A stretch of 64,000 nucleotides of DNA, from NCBI GenBank assembly GCA_947625285.1, contig CANQNS010000001.1, positions 1 to 64,000 of the forward strand, given 5' to 3'. This stretch comes from an uncultured Oscillospiraceae bacterium (GTDB lineage Bacteria; Bacillota; Clostridia; Oscillospirales; Oscillospiraceae). Positions 8,237 to 17,454 of the stretch are shown piece after piece. The notes under the pieces are model-generated. The model searched no databases, had not been told where the DNA came from, and was given only the letters and a program-made list of their open reading frames with translations. The stretch's first letter is position 1. The number at the start of each line of letters is the position of its first letter. A program made the position numbers and the translations under genes.

Positions 8237-9637
8237 TCACTTTTCCTCCTTCTTTTCTTCCGCGGGGGCCTCGCCGGCGGCGGCCTCGGCCTTGGCCTTT
8301 TCGGCCTCTTCCTTGGCTTTCAGGGCGGCCTGATAGGCCTGTACCTTGGCCTTGCCGGTCTTGAACGCGTGAGTCAGATGCAGCCGGCCCGGGCAGATGT
8401 ACGAGCAGGAGCCGCACTCCACGCAGTCCATGATGTTGAGCTTTTGCAGCATCTCCACGTCGTCCTTTTCCTCGTACATATACATGAAGATGGGCTGCAG
8501 GTTCATGGGGCAGGCGTCGATGCACTGGCCGCAGCGGATGCAGACGGGATTTTCAACGGTCTTGTCCTCGTCGGCGGCGAAGGCCAACAGGGACGCGGTG
8601 CCCTTGCCGCAGGGGACCTCCAGATCGTACTGGGCCATGCCCATCATGGGGCCGCCCATGATGATCTTCCAGGGCTCCTTGGCGAAGCCGCCGGTCTGCT
8701 CGAACACCCACTGCATGGGGGTGCCCACCCGGACCTTCACGTTCTTGGGCTCAGCGATGGCGGAGCCGGCCACGGTGACTACCCGCTCGATGGCGGGCCA
8801 GCCCTCGTAGCAGGCCTTGTAGACGCTGTAAGCGGTAAAGGCGTTGAACACGCTGCAGCCCACGCTGGCGGGCAGACCGCCGGGAGGCACCTCGCGGCCG
8901 GTGACGGTCTTGATCAGCGTTTTCTCCGCGCCCTGGGGGTACTGGCACTTCAGGGGGACGATCTCGATCCCCATGGCCTTGGCGCCGCCCTTGATGTTCA
9001 AAAGGTCGATGGCGAACTTCTTGTTGAGCTCGATGCCGAAATAGGCCTTGTCCACTTTACAGGCCTTCATGATCAGCTGGATGCCCTTGAGCAGATCGTC
9101 AGGGTGCTCCACCATGGTGCGATAGTCGCTGTTTATGTACGGCTCGCACTCGGCGCCGTTGATGATGACGGTGTCCACCTTGCCCCAGCCGCTGGTGATC
9201 TTGAACGCGGTGGGGAACGTGGCGCCGCCCATGCCCACGATGCCGGCCTCGCGGACGATGTCCGCGATCTGTTCGGGGCTCTCCAGGGCCTCCGCCGAGG
9301 CGGGGACCATGGTCTCGGCCGGGGTGTCCTTGAAGTCGTTTTCGATGACGACGGAGGTCACCATGTTGCCGAGGTTGTTCAGATGGGGCTCGATGGCCAC
9401 CACCTTGCCGGAAACGGAGGCGTGGATGGGCGCGGAAACGGGGGCTTTCGCCTCACCGATCTTCTGGCCCAGCTTCACCTCGTCGCCCACAGCAACCAGA
9501 GGCGTGCAGGGCGCGCCGATGTGCTGGGACATGGGGATCACCACCTGCGGGGGCTGGGGGATGGTGGAGATCTCCGCTTCGTTGGCAGGCGCCTTCATGT
9601 CGTTCGGATGGACGCCGCCGTGGGACTTAAAGAGCAT
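8237..9637 (-). CDS. rnfC: Rnf complex subunit RnfC (NADH-binding)
   Basis: A 466-residue peripheral subunit that binds NADH/FMN and two [4Fe-4S] clusters. Visible features are the N-terminal FKSHGGVHP, a barrel-sandwich region (residues ~40-100), the NAD/FMN-binding fold with GMGGATFPTAFK, and cluster motifs CIRCGQCIDACP (near 365) and CVECGSCSYICP (near 403). The last 40 residues are an Ala/Glu/Lys-rich tail, as in many Clostridia. I chose ATG 9637 because AGAGGTG lies six bases upstream; a GTG at 9646 is also possible and would overlap that site. Confidence 0.95.
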   Translation of the reverse strand: MLFKSHGGVHPNDMKAPANEAEISTIPQPPQVVIPMSQHIGAPCTPLVAVGDEVKLGQKIGEAKAPVSAPIHASVSGKVVAIEPHLNNLGNMVTSVVIENDFKDTPAETMVPASAEALESPEQIADIVREAGIVGMGGATFPTAFKITSGWGKVDTVIINGAECEPYINSDYRTMVEHPDDLLKGIQLIMKACKVDKAYFGIELNKKFAIDLLNIKGGAKAMGIEIVPLKCQYPQGAEKTLIKTVTGREVPPGGLPASVGCSVFNAFTAYSVYKACYEGWPAIERVVTVAGSAIAEPKNVKVRVGTPMQWVFEQTGGFAKEPWKIIMGGPMMGMAQYDLEVPCGKGTASLLAFAADEDKTVENPVCIRCGQCIDACPMNLQPIFMYMYEEKDDVEMLQKLNIMDCVECGSCSYICPGRLHLTHAFKTGKAKVQAYQAALKAKEEAEKAKAEAAAGEAPAEEKKEEK

Positions 9638-9672
9638 GAGCATCACCTCTGCTTTAGATTATATACCTTGAT

Positions 9673-9701
9673 ATAATAGCACAACTCGCTTCAACTGTCT
9701 A
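9673..9701 (-). promoter_or_regulatory. Probable rnf operon promoter
   Basis: On the minus strand TAGACA (9696-9701) and TATTAT (9673-9678) are 17 bases apart, with TGC before the -10 giving an extended -10. A second TATAAT lies at about 9660-9665. Between 9702 and 9857 the DNA is AT-richer and I see no other supported feature. Confidence 0.5.
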
Positions 9702-9853
9702 CAACATTATTTCGTAAAAAGCGGCTTATTTCCAAAAAATCTGCCGCCGGCGGCGGGCTGGCCCGAGATGTAATATAATATGAACAGGCCCAAAAATATA
9801 GCCCTCAAATCGTGGCAATTTTCCAGCATGAAGGCGCGGGGGCCCGGGACAGG

Positions 9854-9878
9854 AAAAGGACGCGCCTTCGGCGCGTCC
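9854..9878 (-). terminator. Terminator of udk-tdk-pfkA
   Basis: GGACGCGCC and GGCGCGTCC form a 9-bp stem with a GAA loop on the minus strand, followed by TTTT. It lies 23 bases beyond the pfkA stop. Confidence 0.85.
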
Positions 9879-9900
9879 CCGCTTATGTTTTCCCGGTCTT

Positions 9901-10887
9901 TTATTTGCGGTTTTTGGCGTGCATGGCCTCCAGCACGTCGTACCGCTCCATCTGCAGGTGCTTGGTCTCGGTCAGGGCCTGCTCGATGGGCTTGGTGACC
10001 ATGTGGCCGTCGTGGGTGCAGACGATGCAGTTGCCCTCGCCCCGGGCCAGGGCCATGACGGCTGTGTAGCCCATGCGGGCGGCCATCTCCCGGTCCCGGG
10101 CGGTAGGGGAGCCGCCCCGCTGGATGTGGCCCAGGATGGTGACCCGGGGGTCCATGCCCAGCTCCTCATGGATGCGCTTGCCGATCTCCTGCGCGCTGCC
10201 GGCCCCCTCGGCCACCACGATCATGAAGTGGGTATTGCCCATCAGCCGGGACTGGCGGATGCGCTCCACCACGTCCTTTTGGAAGTCCAGCTTCCGCTCG
10301 GGGATCAGCACGGCGGTGGCCCCCACCGCCAGGCCCACGTACAGGGCCAGATACCCGGCGTGGCGGCCCATGACCTCCACCACCGAGCAGCGTTCGTGGC
10401 TCTGCATGGTGTCCCGGAGCTTGTCGATGCACTCCACGGCGGTGTTGCAGGCGGTATCGAAGCCGATGGTGTAGTGGGAACAGCCGATGTCGTTGTCGAT
10501 GGTGGCGGGGATGCCCACCACGGACACGCCCTTGCGGGACAGCTCCAGCGCGCCCCGGAAGGTGCCGTCGCCGCCGATGGCCACCACCGCGTCCAGCCCC
10601 AGCAGCCGGCAGGTGGCCGCGGCCTTGTCCCGGCCCTCCGGCGTCAGGAACTCCGCGCTGCGGGCGGTGTATAAAATGGTGCCGCCGGCGGCCAGGATGT
10701 GGCTCACCGCGTCGGAGTCCAGGGGCGTGAAGTCGCTGAACACCAGCCCGTTCCAGCCCCGGCGGATGCCCACGCACTCCATGCCCTGGCCGATGGCCGT
10801 GCGGACCACGGCCCGGACCGCCGCGTTCATGCCCGGCGCGTCGCCGCCGCTGGTGAGAACGCCGATCCTCTTGACAGTTCCGCTCAT
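9901..10887 (-). CDS. pfkA: ATP-dependent 6-phosphofructokinase
   Basis: A 328-residue PFK, the committed step of glycolysis. The start region RIGVLTSGGDAPGMNAAVRA is typical. GGDGTF (near residue 102) has Gly rather than Asp at the position that separates ATP-using from PPi-using enzymes, so ATP is the likely donor. PATIDNDI holds the catalytic Asp, and EVMGRHAGYLAL and GHIQRGGSPTARDR bind fructose-6-phosphate. The true start at 10887 overlaps the tdk stop (ATGA); the longer frame is a tdk shadow. Last gene of the udk-tdk-pfkA operon. Confidence 0.96.
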   Translation of the reverse strand: MSGTVKRIGVLTSGGDAPGMNAAVRAVVRTAIGQGMECVGIRRGWNGLVFSDFTPLDSDAVSHILAAGGTILYTARSAEFLTPEGRDKAAATCRLLGLDAVVAIGGDGTFRGALELSRKGVSVVGIPATIDNDIGCSHYTIGFDTACNTAVECIDKLRDTMQSHERCSVVEVMGRHAGYLALYVGLAVGATAVLIPERKLDFQKDVVERIRQSRLMGNTHFMIVVAEGAGSAQEIGKRIHEELGMDPRVTILGHIQRGGSPTARDREMAARMGYTAVMALARGEGNCIVCTHDGHMVTKPIEQALTETKHLQMERYDVLEAMHAKNRK

Positions 10888-11483
10888 GCTTTTGCCTCCT
10901 TTTTCCGCTCTTCCTGTTCGCGGATCTTTTTCTTCCAGCAGCGGTGGCACATGGCGGTATAGGTGTCGTTGCCGCCCAGGAGGACCTGCTGGCCCTCGGT
11001 GACCACGTCGCCGTTTTCGTCCAGCCGGGCGTTCACCACCGCCTTGCGGCCGCAGGTGCAGATGGTCTTGATCTCCGTGATGGAGTCCGCCACTTCCATC
11101 AGCCGCCTCGCGCCGGGGAACAGGTGGGTCTGGAAATCCGTCCGCAGCCCGAAGCACATCACCGGGACCTCCGCCTGGTCCACGATGTCCCGGAGCTGGT
11201 CGATCTGGGCGGGGGTGAAGAACTGCGCCTCGTCAGCGATGATCACGTCGCACCAGCCGGCGGACTGATAGAGGTCCCCGATGTTGTCCACCGGGGAGAT
11301 CACGTCGCCGGTGGCGGTCAGGCCGATCCGGGAGCGGACCGCGTCCACTCCGTCCCGGGTGTCCGTAGCGGGCTTGATGAGCCAGCAGCGCATGCCCTGC
11401 TCCTCGTAGTTGAATTTGGCGATCAGGGCCTGGGCCGATTTGCTGGAGCCCATGGCGCCGTACTTGAAATAGAGTTTAGCCAT
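10884..11483 (-). CDS. tdk: Thymidine kinase
   Basis: A 199-residue type II thymidine kinase for pyrimidine deoxynucleoside salvage. The P-loop is GAMGSSKSAQAL (residues ~9-20), the Walker B/lasso region is IIADEAQFFTPAQI, and the structural zinc is bound by CTCG and CHRC in the C-terminal half. The C-terminus is Glu/Lys rich. The start overlaps the udk end by eight bases and the stop overlaps pfkA by four. It lies opposite a nucleoside ABC transporter, consistent with uptake followed by phosphorylation. Confidence 0.95.
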   Translation of the reverse strand: MAKLYFKYGAMGSSKSAQALIAKFNYEEQGMRCWLIKPATDTRDGVDAVRSRIGLTATGDVISPVDNIGDLYQSAGWCDVIIADEAQFFTPAQIDQLRDIVDQAEVPVMCFGLRTDFQTHLFPGARRLMEVADSITEIKTICTCGRKAVVNARLDENGDVVTEGQQVLLGGNDTYTAMCHRCWKKKIREQEERKKEAKA

Positions 11484-12108
11484 TGTCTTTCTCCTCCTGC
11501 AGATGGGCCTGGATGCGCCGGATCAGCAGCTCCATAGCCACCTCGTTGTGCCCGCCCTCGGGGATGATGATGTCCGCCCGCCGCCGGGACGGCTCCACAT
11601 ACAGCTCATGCATGGGCTTGACCGTGGTAAGGTACTGGTTCACCACCGACTCCAGGCTCCGGCCCCGGTCCCGCACGTCCCGGACGATCCGCCGCAGGAT
11701 CCGCACGTCCGCGTCCGCGTCCACGAAGACCTTGATGTCCATGCTCCGGCAGAGGGCCTCGTTTTCCAGGATGAGGATGCCCTCCACCAGCACCACCGGC
11801 GCGGGCAGGATGCGCTGGGTCTGGGCGGAGCGGTTGTGGACGGTGTAGTCGTAAATAGGCTCGTCCACGCTCTCGCCCCGGCGCAGGGCCTCCAGATGCC
11901 GGATGAGCAGGTCCGTCTCGAAGGCGGCGGGCTCGTCGTAGTTGAGCTTCGACCGCTCCTCCATGGTGAGCTGGTCGTGGGCCCGGTAGTAGTTGTCGTG
12001 ATAGAGAGTGCAGACCTGGTTTTCAAACTGCCGCTGGAGCCGGCGGGTGATGGTGGTCTTGCCGCTGCCGGTACCGCCGGCGATGCCGATGACGAGGGTG
12101 CTGGCCAT
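11476..12108 (-). CDS. udk: Uridine kinase
   Basis: A 210-residue uridine/cytidine kinase. The P-loop is GIAGGTGSGKTTITR at residues 7-21, followed by DNYYRAHDQLTMEER and NYDEPAAFETDLLI, then YDYTVHNRS and VVLVEGILIL, all family marks. First gene of a three-gene operon with tdk and pfkA. Confidence 0.96.
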   Translation of the reverse strand: MASTLVIGIAGGTGSGKTTITRRLQRQFENQVCTLYHDNYYRAHDQLTMEERSKLNYDEPAAFETDLLIRHLEALRRGESVDEPIYDYTVHNRSAQTQRILPAPVVLVEGILILENEALCRSMDIKVFVDADADVRILRRIVRDVRDRGRSLESVVNQYLTTVKPMHELYVEPSRRRADIIIPEGGHNEVAMELLIRRIQAHLQEEKDNG

Positions 12109-12144
12109 GGGACGGCCCCCTTTCCGTATCTCACGTTAAAGACT

Positions 12145-12173
12145 ATCATACCACAGATTGGGCCCGTTCGCAA
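12145..12173 (-). promoter_or_regulatory. Probable udk-tdk-pfkA promoter
   Basis: On the minus strand TTGCGA (12168-12173) and TATGAT (12145-12150) are 17 bases apart, 37 bases before the udk start. Confidence 0.5.
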
Positions 12174-12254
12174 GAAAGAAGCGGGGCGGGGAGCTTCTGG
12201 GAAAATTGAAACTATTTTGCAACATATCGTTGCCGTCTTTTTATTTCTTTTCCG

Positions 12255-12283
12255 TTGCGCGACGCGGGCGGACATGCTATAAT
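12255..12283 (+). promoter_or_regulatory. Promoter of the nucleoside ABC operon
   Basis: TTGCGC (12255-12260) and TATAAT (12278-12283) are 17 bases apart, with TGC before the -10. The binding-protein gene starts 62 bases downstream after AAGGAGG. Confidence 0.7.
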
Positions 12284-12344
12284 CAAGGTGTATGGAACAG
12301 AGGCAAAACCCTGAAAAACACATTTATTTTTAAGGAGGAACCCC

Positions 12345-13451
12345 ATGAAAAAGATCCTTGCGCTCGTTCTGGCTCTGACCATGGTCTTCGCCCTGTCTGC
12401 CGTCGCTTTCGCGGACGGCGAGGACATGAGCGTCGCCATGATCACCGACTACGGCGACATCACCGACCAGTCCTTCAACCAGACCACCTATGAGGCCTGC
12501 CAGGCCTATGCCGAGGCCAACGGCGTGGACTTCCAGTACTACAAGCCCACTTCCGACTCCGACGCCGACCGTGTCTCCTCCATCGAGCAGGCCGTCGACG
12601 ACGGCTACACCGTCATCGTGATGCCCGGCTACGCCTTTGCCAACGCCATCAAGGAGACCGCTGGCTCCGGCGATTATGACGACATCACCTTCATCGCTCT
12701 GGACGTGGGCGCCGGCGATTTGGGCGAGGATTTTGAGGTCCCCGCGAACCTGTACTGCGCTACTTACCAGGAAGAGCTGTGCGGCTACATGGCCGGTTAC
12801 GCTGCGGTGAAGCTGGGCTACACCAAGCTGGGCTTCTGCGGCGGCATGGCTGTGCCCGCCGTCATCCGCTATGGCTACGGCTTCGTGCAGGGCGCTGACG
12901 CCGCCGCTGCCGAGATCGGCGCTGAGGACGTGGAGATCAAGTACGCTTACGCCAACCAGTTCTACGGCGACGCGGACATCACCGCCGCCATGGACACCTG
13001 GTACGGCGGCGGCACCGAGATCGTGTTCGCCTGCGGCGGCGGTGTGTACACCTCCGTGGCCGAGGCGGCCGCTAAGGTCGACGCCAAGGTCATCGGCGTC
13101 GACACCGACCAGGCCGCTCTGATCGACGGCCAGTACGGCGAGGGCATGACCGTCACCTCCGCCATGAAGGGCCTTGGCGCCACCGTCAACACCCTGCTGG
13201 CCGCGGTGCAGGATGGCCTGTTCGACGAGTTCGGCGGCAAGATCGCCACCCTGGGCCTGGTCTCCGAGACCCCCGATGAGAACTACGTCCAGCTGGGCAC
13301 CACCCAGTTTGAGGACGGCGCCTTCACTGAGGAAGACTACAACGCCTTGGTGGCCGCCATGTACAACGGCGAGATCACCGTCTCCAACGACACCGAGACC
13401 GAGCCCGAGGTCACCGCTGTGGCCGTGGATTACCAGGGCAACATCAAGTAA
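12345..13451 (+). CDS. BMP-family nucleoside ABC transporter, binding protein
   Basis: A 368-residue solute-binding protein of the BMP/PnrA family, which binds purine or other nucleosides. The mature part starts MSVAMITDYGDITDQSFNQT, and residues ~95-125 (GYTVIVMPGYAFA) and GFCGGMAVPAVIRYGYGFVQ fit the family. The signal peptide (MKKILALVLALTMVFALSAV, then AFADGED) ends in a signal peptidase I site; the lipobox cysteine that anchors most Gram-positive BMP proteins is absent. It is first in an operon with the ATPase and two permeases. Confidence 0.92.
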   Translation: MKKILALVLALTMVFALSAVAFADGEDMSVAMITDYGDITDQSFNQTTYEACQAYAEANGVDFQYYKPTSDSDADRVSSIEQAVDDGYTVIVMPGYAFANAIKETAGSGDYDDITFIALDVGAGDLGEDFEVPANLYCATYQEELCGYMAGYAAVKLGYTKLGFCGGMAVPAVIRYGYGFVQGADAAAAEIGAEDVEIKYAYANQFYGDADITAAMDTWYGGGTEIVFACGGGVYTSVAEAAAKVDAKVIGVDTDQAALIDGQYGEGMTVTSAMKGLGATVNTLLAAVQDGLFDEFGGKIATLGLVSETPDENYVQLGTTQFEDGAFTEEDYNALVAAMYNGEITVSNDTETEPEVTAVAVDYQGNIK

Positions 13452-13471
13452 TCTCATCCCAGCGCAACAAC

Positions 13472-13505
13472 AGCAGACGCGGCCCCGCCGCGTCTGCTTT
13501 TTTAA
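13472..13505 (+). terminator. Terminator-like hairpin after the binding-protein gene
   Basis: AGCAGACGCG and CGCGTCTGCT form a 10-bp stem followed by TTTTTT. Being inside the operon, it probably lowers expression of the ATPase and permeases relative to the binding protein by partial read-through. Confidence 0.75.
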
Positions 13506-13576
13506 AAGAGAAACTGTAAAATAATGACACACCGCGCATGCTGCGCGCGGGTCGGACCCCAGGAAGGAGGATGAGG

Positions 13577-15118
13577 ATGGCGGAAACGCAATACGCGATC
13601 GAGATGCTGAACATCACCAAAAAGTTTCCGGGCATCATCGCAAACGACAACATCACCCTGCAGCTGAAAAAGGGTGAGATACACGCCCTGCTGGGCGAGA
13701 ACGGAGCCGGCAAGAGCACGCTGATGAGCGTGCTGTTCGGCCTGTACCAGCCGGAGGAGGGCGTTATCAAGAAGGACGGCCAGGTGGTGTCCATCAAGGA
13801 CCCCAACGACGCCAACGACTTGGGCATCGGCATGGTCCACCAGCACTTCAAACTGGTGGAGTGCTTCACCGTCCTGGACAACATCATCATGGGCGTGGAG
13901 CCCACCAAGCACGGTTTTCTCCAGAAGAAGGAGGCCCGGCAAAAGGTCCTTGCCCTGTCGGAGAAGTACGGCCTGCAGGTGGACCCGGACGCGCTGATCG
14001 AGGACATCACCGTGGGCATGCAGCAGCGCACGGAGATCCTGAAGATGCTCTATCGGGACAACGAGATCCTGATCTTTGACGAGCCCACCGCGGTGCTGAC
14101 GCCCCAGGAGATCGAGGAGCTCATGCAGATCATGAAGAACCTGGCCGCCGAGGGCAAGAGCATCCTGTTCATCTCCCACAAGCTGGCGGAGATCATGGCG
14201 GTGGCAGACCGGTGCTCGGTGCTGCGCAAGGGTAAATACATCGGCACCGTGGAGACCAAAAACACCACCATGGAGGAGCTGTCCGCCATGATGGTGGGCC
14301 GGAACGTGAACTTCCATGTGGAGAAAAAGCCCGCCGCCCCCGGAGATGTGATCCTGGACGTGAAGGGCATGACCGTAGCCAGCAAGGTACATAAAAACAA
14401 CGCGGTCAAAAACGTGTCCCTGCAGGTCCGCCGGGGCGAGATCGTGTGCATCGCCGGCATCGACGGCAACGGCCAGACGGAGTTCGTCTACGGCCTGACG
14501 GGCCTGGAGCCCCTGGTAAGCGGCAGCATCGAGCTGTGCGGCCAGGACATCACCCACGCCTCCATCCGCAAGCGGTCCACCTCCGGCATGAGCCACATCC
14601 CCGAGGACCGGCACAAGCACGGTCTGGTGTTGGACTACACCCTGGAGGACAACATGGTGCTCCAGCGGTACTTCGAGCCGGAGTTCACCAGCAAGGCCGG
14701 CTTCCTGAAGCGGGGACCCATCCGGGCCTACGCCGAAAAGCTCATCGACCAGTACGACGTCCGCTCCGGCCAGGGCCCCGTCACCATCGCCCGGAGCATG
14801 TCCGGCGGCAACCAGCAGAAGGCCATCGTGGCCCGGGAGATCGACAAGGACCCGGAGCTGCTGGTGGCGGTCCAGCCCACCCGTGGTCTGGACGTGGGCG
14901 CCATCGAGTACATCCACAAGCAGCTGGTGGCCCAGCGGGACGCGGGCAAAGCGGTGCTGCTGGTGAGCCTGGAGCTGGACGAGGTCATGGACGTGCCCGA
15001 CCGGATCCTGGTCATGTACGAGGGCGAGATCGTGGGCGAGCTTGACCCGAAAAAGACCACCCAGGAGGAGCTGGGCCTGTACATGGCCGGCGCCAAGAGA
15101 GACGAGGTGAGCCCATGA
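13577..15118 (+). CDS. Nucleoside ABC transporter ATP-binding protein (NupO/YufO type)
   Basis: A 513-residue protein with two ABC domains in tandem. The first has a full Walker A (GENGAGKST) and Walker B (ILIFDEPTAVL). The second has a degenerate Walker A (GIDGNGQTE) and the signature MSGGNQQK, as usual for BMP/sugar-type tandem ATPases. Start 13577 is favoured over the in-frame ATG at 13571 because AAGGAGG ends at 13570, leaving six bases of spacing. Its stop overlaps the first permease (ATGA). Confidence 0.94.
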   Translation: MAETQYAIEMLNITKKFPGIIANDNITLQLKKGEIHALLGENGAGKSTLMSVLFGLYQPEEGVIKKDGQVVSIKDPNDANDLGIGMVHQHFKLVECFTVLDNIIMGVEPTKHGFLQKKEARQKVLALSEKYGLQVDPDALIEDITVGMQQRTEILKMLYRDNEILIFDEPTAVLTPQEIEELMQIMKNLAAEGKSILFISHKLAEIMAVADRCSVLRKGKYIGTVETKNTTMEELSAMMVGRNVNFHVEKKPAAPGDVILDVKGMTVASKVHKNNAVKNVSLQVRRGEIVCIAGIDGNGQTEFVYGLTGLEPLVSGSIELCGQDITHASIRKRSTSGMSHIPEDRHKHGLVLDYTLEDNMVLQRYFEPEFTSKAGFLKRGPIRAYAEKLIDQYDVRSGQGPVTIARSMSGGNQQKAIVAREIDKDPELLVAVQPTRGLDVGAIEYIHKQLVAQRDAGKAVLLVSLELDEVMDVPDRILVMYEGEIVGELDPKKTTQEELGLYMAGAKRDEVSP

Positions 15119-16257
15119 AGAAGAACATTTTCAAAAACCCGGCCGTCCAGGCCTTTATCGCCTCGCTGATCTGCATCGTGCTGGGCCTGCTCATCGGCTA
15201 TATCGTGCTGCTGTTCATCAATCCCTCCGGCGCGGGGGAGGCCATCGTGGCGGTGGTGAAGAACTTCCTCAATTCCTCCCGGTCCAACCTGCGGCTGAAG
15301 AACTTCGGCAACACCCTGGTAAAGACCGCTCCGCTGCTGATGTGCTCGCTGAGCGTGCTGTTCGCGTACAAGGTGGGCCTGTTCAACATCGGCGCGGCGG
15401 GCCAGTTCGTGGTGGGAAGCTGCGCGTGCCTGATCTCCTCCCTGGGCTGGGGCTGGAGCTGGCTGCCCTGTCTGCTGTTCACCATCCTGGTGGGCGCGGC
15501 ATACGGGGCCATCGTGGGCCTTTTGAAGAGCTACTGCAACGTCAATGAGGTCATTTCCGGCATCATGCTCAACTGGATCGGCCTTTATACCACCAACATG
15601 ATCCTCAACACGGTGAAGGAGCCCACCAGCCCCTACACCCTGCATATGGCTACGGAGGCCCCCCAGGCCATCCTGCCCTCTCTGGGGCTGGGCGAGCTTT
15701 TCAGCGGCAATAAGTATGTGACCATCGCCATCCCTCTGGCTGTCATCCTGGCGGTGGTGATCATGGTGCTGCTGGACAAGACCAAGCTGGGCTATGAGCT
15801 GAAGGCCACCGGTAACAACAAAAACGCCGCCAAATACGCCGGCATGGCGGAGAAGCGCAACATCATCCTGACCCTGGCTATCGCCGGGGCGCTGGCGGCC
15901 CTGGGCGGGGCGTTCCTGTACCAGACCGACTACGAACAGTGGTCCGTCACCCAGTCCTCGGTCCCCGGCATGGGCTTCAACGGCATCGCCGCCGCCTTCC
16001 TGGGCGGGCTGCATCCCGTGGGTGCCATCTTCTCCTCTTATTTCATCCAGCATATCACCAACGGCGGCGCCTATGTGGACCTGACTAAATACTCGTCCCA
16101 GATATCCGACCTGATCAGTTCCCTTATCATCTACCTGTGCGGCTTCGTGCTGTTCATCAAGTACGCCATGAACAAGTCCATCGCCAAGCGGGAGGAAAAA
16201 CAGGCGCAAAAAGCAAAACTTGCCTCTGATACCGAGAAAGGAGGCGACGGGAAATGA
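15115..16257 (+). CDS. Nucleoside ABC transporter permease (NupP/YufP type)
   Basis: A 380-residue BPD_transp_2 (LivH/RbsC-like) permease with about nine helices. The loop ELKATGNNKNAAKYAGM contacts the ATPase in this family. N-terminal MKKNIFKNPAVQAFIASLIC begins the first helix. The C-terminus is a charged tail. Overlaps both neighbours by four bases, so translation is coupled through the permease pair. Confidence 0.93.
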   Translation: MKKNIFKNPAVQAFIASLICIVLGLLIGYIVLLFINPSGAGEAIVAVVKNFLNSSRSNLRLKNFGNTLVKTAPLLMCSLSVLFAYKVGLFNIGAAGQFVVGSCACLISSLGWGWSWLPCLLFTILVGAAYGAIVGLLKSYCNVNEVISGIMLNWIGLYTTNMILNTVKEPTSPYTLHMATEAPQAILPSLGLGELFSGNKYVTIAIPLAVILAVVIMVLLDKTKLGYELKATGNNKNAAKYAGMAEKRNIILTLAIAGALAALGGAFLYQTDYEQWSVTQSSVPGMGFNGIAAAFLGGLHPVGAIFSSYFIQHITNGGAYVDLTKYSSQISDLISSLIIYLCGFVLFIKYAMNKSIAKREEKQAQKAKLASDTEKGGDGK

Positions 16258-17195
16258 CACTGCTTCTGCAATACACCCTGATCTTTGCCTCTGTGCTGAT
16301 GCTGGTGGCCCTGGGCGGCTGCTTCGCGGAGCACTCCGGCGTCATAAACCTGGGCCTGGAAGGCATCATGGTGATCGGCGCTTTGGGCGGCGCGCTGGTG
16401 ATGCGCTATATGCCTGCCGATACCTCCGCACTGGTGATGGTGCTGACGGTCATGCTGGGCGCCATCTGCTTCGGCGTGATCTACGCGTCGCTTTTGGGCG
16501 TGGCCTGTATCAACTTCAAGGCGGACCAGACCATCGTGGGCACGGCCCTGAATATGCTGGGCACCGCCGGCGCCACCGTGCTGGTGAAGGCCATCAACAC
16601 CGCCGCCAACCCCAACGACGTGTCCTCCGTCATCCAGTATGTGGGGGCGAAAAAGAACTTCCTGGTCAACATCGGCGGGTTCGAGTTCAACTGGTTCATG
16701 CTCATCGCCGTGATAGCCCTGGTGATCGCCTATGTGGTGCTTTATAAGACCAAGTTCGGCCTGCGGCTCATGGCCTGCGGCGAGCACCCCCAGGCGGCGG
16801 ACAGCGTGGGCATCAACGTGTACAAGATGCGCTGGTGCGGCGTGCTGATCTCCGGCGTGTACGGCGGCCTGGGCGGCATCACCTACATCCTGGCCGGCGT
16901 CAGCGAGTGGAAGTTTGAAAACGGCGTGGCCGGCTTCGGCTTCCTGGCCCTGGCGGTGATGATCTTCGGCCAGTGGAAGCCCACCCGCATCGCTCTGGCG
17001 GCGTTGCTGTTCGGCCTGTTCCGGGCCCTGAGCAACGTGTACATGGGCTTCGACTTCCTGTACAGCCTGAACATCCCCAGCACCGTTTACAACATGATGC
17101 CCTACATCGTGTCGCTGGTGGTGCTGGCGTTCACCTCCAAGAGTTCCCGGGCCCCCAAGGCCGAGGGCATCCCCTACGACAAGGGACAACGATAG
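16254..17195 (+). CDS. Nucleoside ABC transporter permease (NupQ/YufQ type)
   Basis: A 313-residue permease, shorter than its partner, with GGCFAEHSGVINLGLEGIMV at residues ~20-39 and the ATPase-contact loop RLMACGEHPQAADSVGI near 175. About eight helices. It completes a canonical binding-protein, ATPase, permease, permease operon for nucleoside uptake, which fits the nearby uridine and thymidine kinases. Confidence 0.94.
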   Translation: MTLLLQYTLIFASVLMLVALGGCFAEHSGVINLGLEGIMVIGALGGALVMRYMPADTSALVMVLTVMLGAICFGVIYASLLGVACINFKADQTIVGTALNMLGTAGATVLVKAINTAANPNDVSSVIQYVGAKKNFLVNIGGFEFNWFMLIAVIALVIAYVVLYKTKFGLRLMACGEHPQAADSVGINVYKMRWCGVLISGVYGGLGGITYILAGVSEWKFENGVAGFGFLALAVMIFGQWKPTRIALAALLFGLFRALSNVYMGFDFLYSLNIPSTVYNMMPYIVSLVVLAFTSKSSRAPKAEGIPYDKGQR

Positions 17196-17204
17196 AAGAT
17201 CGTT

Positions 17205-17318
17205 TGAACGCGCCAGCGTTCAAGCGAAGCGCAAAAAAGCTCCGCACGCGGGGCGTCCTCCGTATGGAAGGCGCCCCCAGGCGGGCGGGGCATATCGCTG
17301 GTTTTACAGTTCTGTCAA
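17205..17318. other. Intergenic stretch with a short hairpin, no gene
   Basis: TTGAACGC and GCGTTCAA form an 8-bp stem with a GCCA loop near 17207-17226. It has no T-run. Nothing else is supported before the terminator at 17319. Confidence 0.35.
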
Positions 17319-17355
17319 AACGGCGCAGCCGAGCGGCTGCGCCGTTTTTGTTTTG
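17319..17355 (+). terminator. Terminator of the nucleoside ABC operon
   Basis: ACGGCGCAGCC and GGCTGCGCCGT form an 11-bp stem with a GAGC loop, followed by TTTTTGTTTT. Confidence 0.88.
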
Positions 17356-17454
17356 GGCTCTTTCTCGGCTATGAGAAGACATGCCCGCAGGGAGCTTGAA
17401 AATGAGAGGAAAAAACGATGTGTCTCCGCACCGGATATGCGCAGACGCGAAAGC

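Noticed and set aside
14728..17189. Long minus-strand open frames across the ABC permease genes
   Set aside because: High-GC shadow frames: His/Gln/Gly-rich, no ribosome sites, and the plus strand encodes clear transporter subunits.
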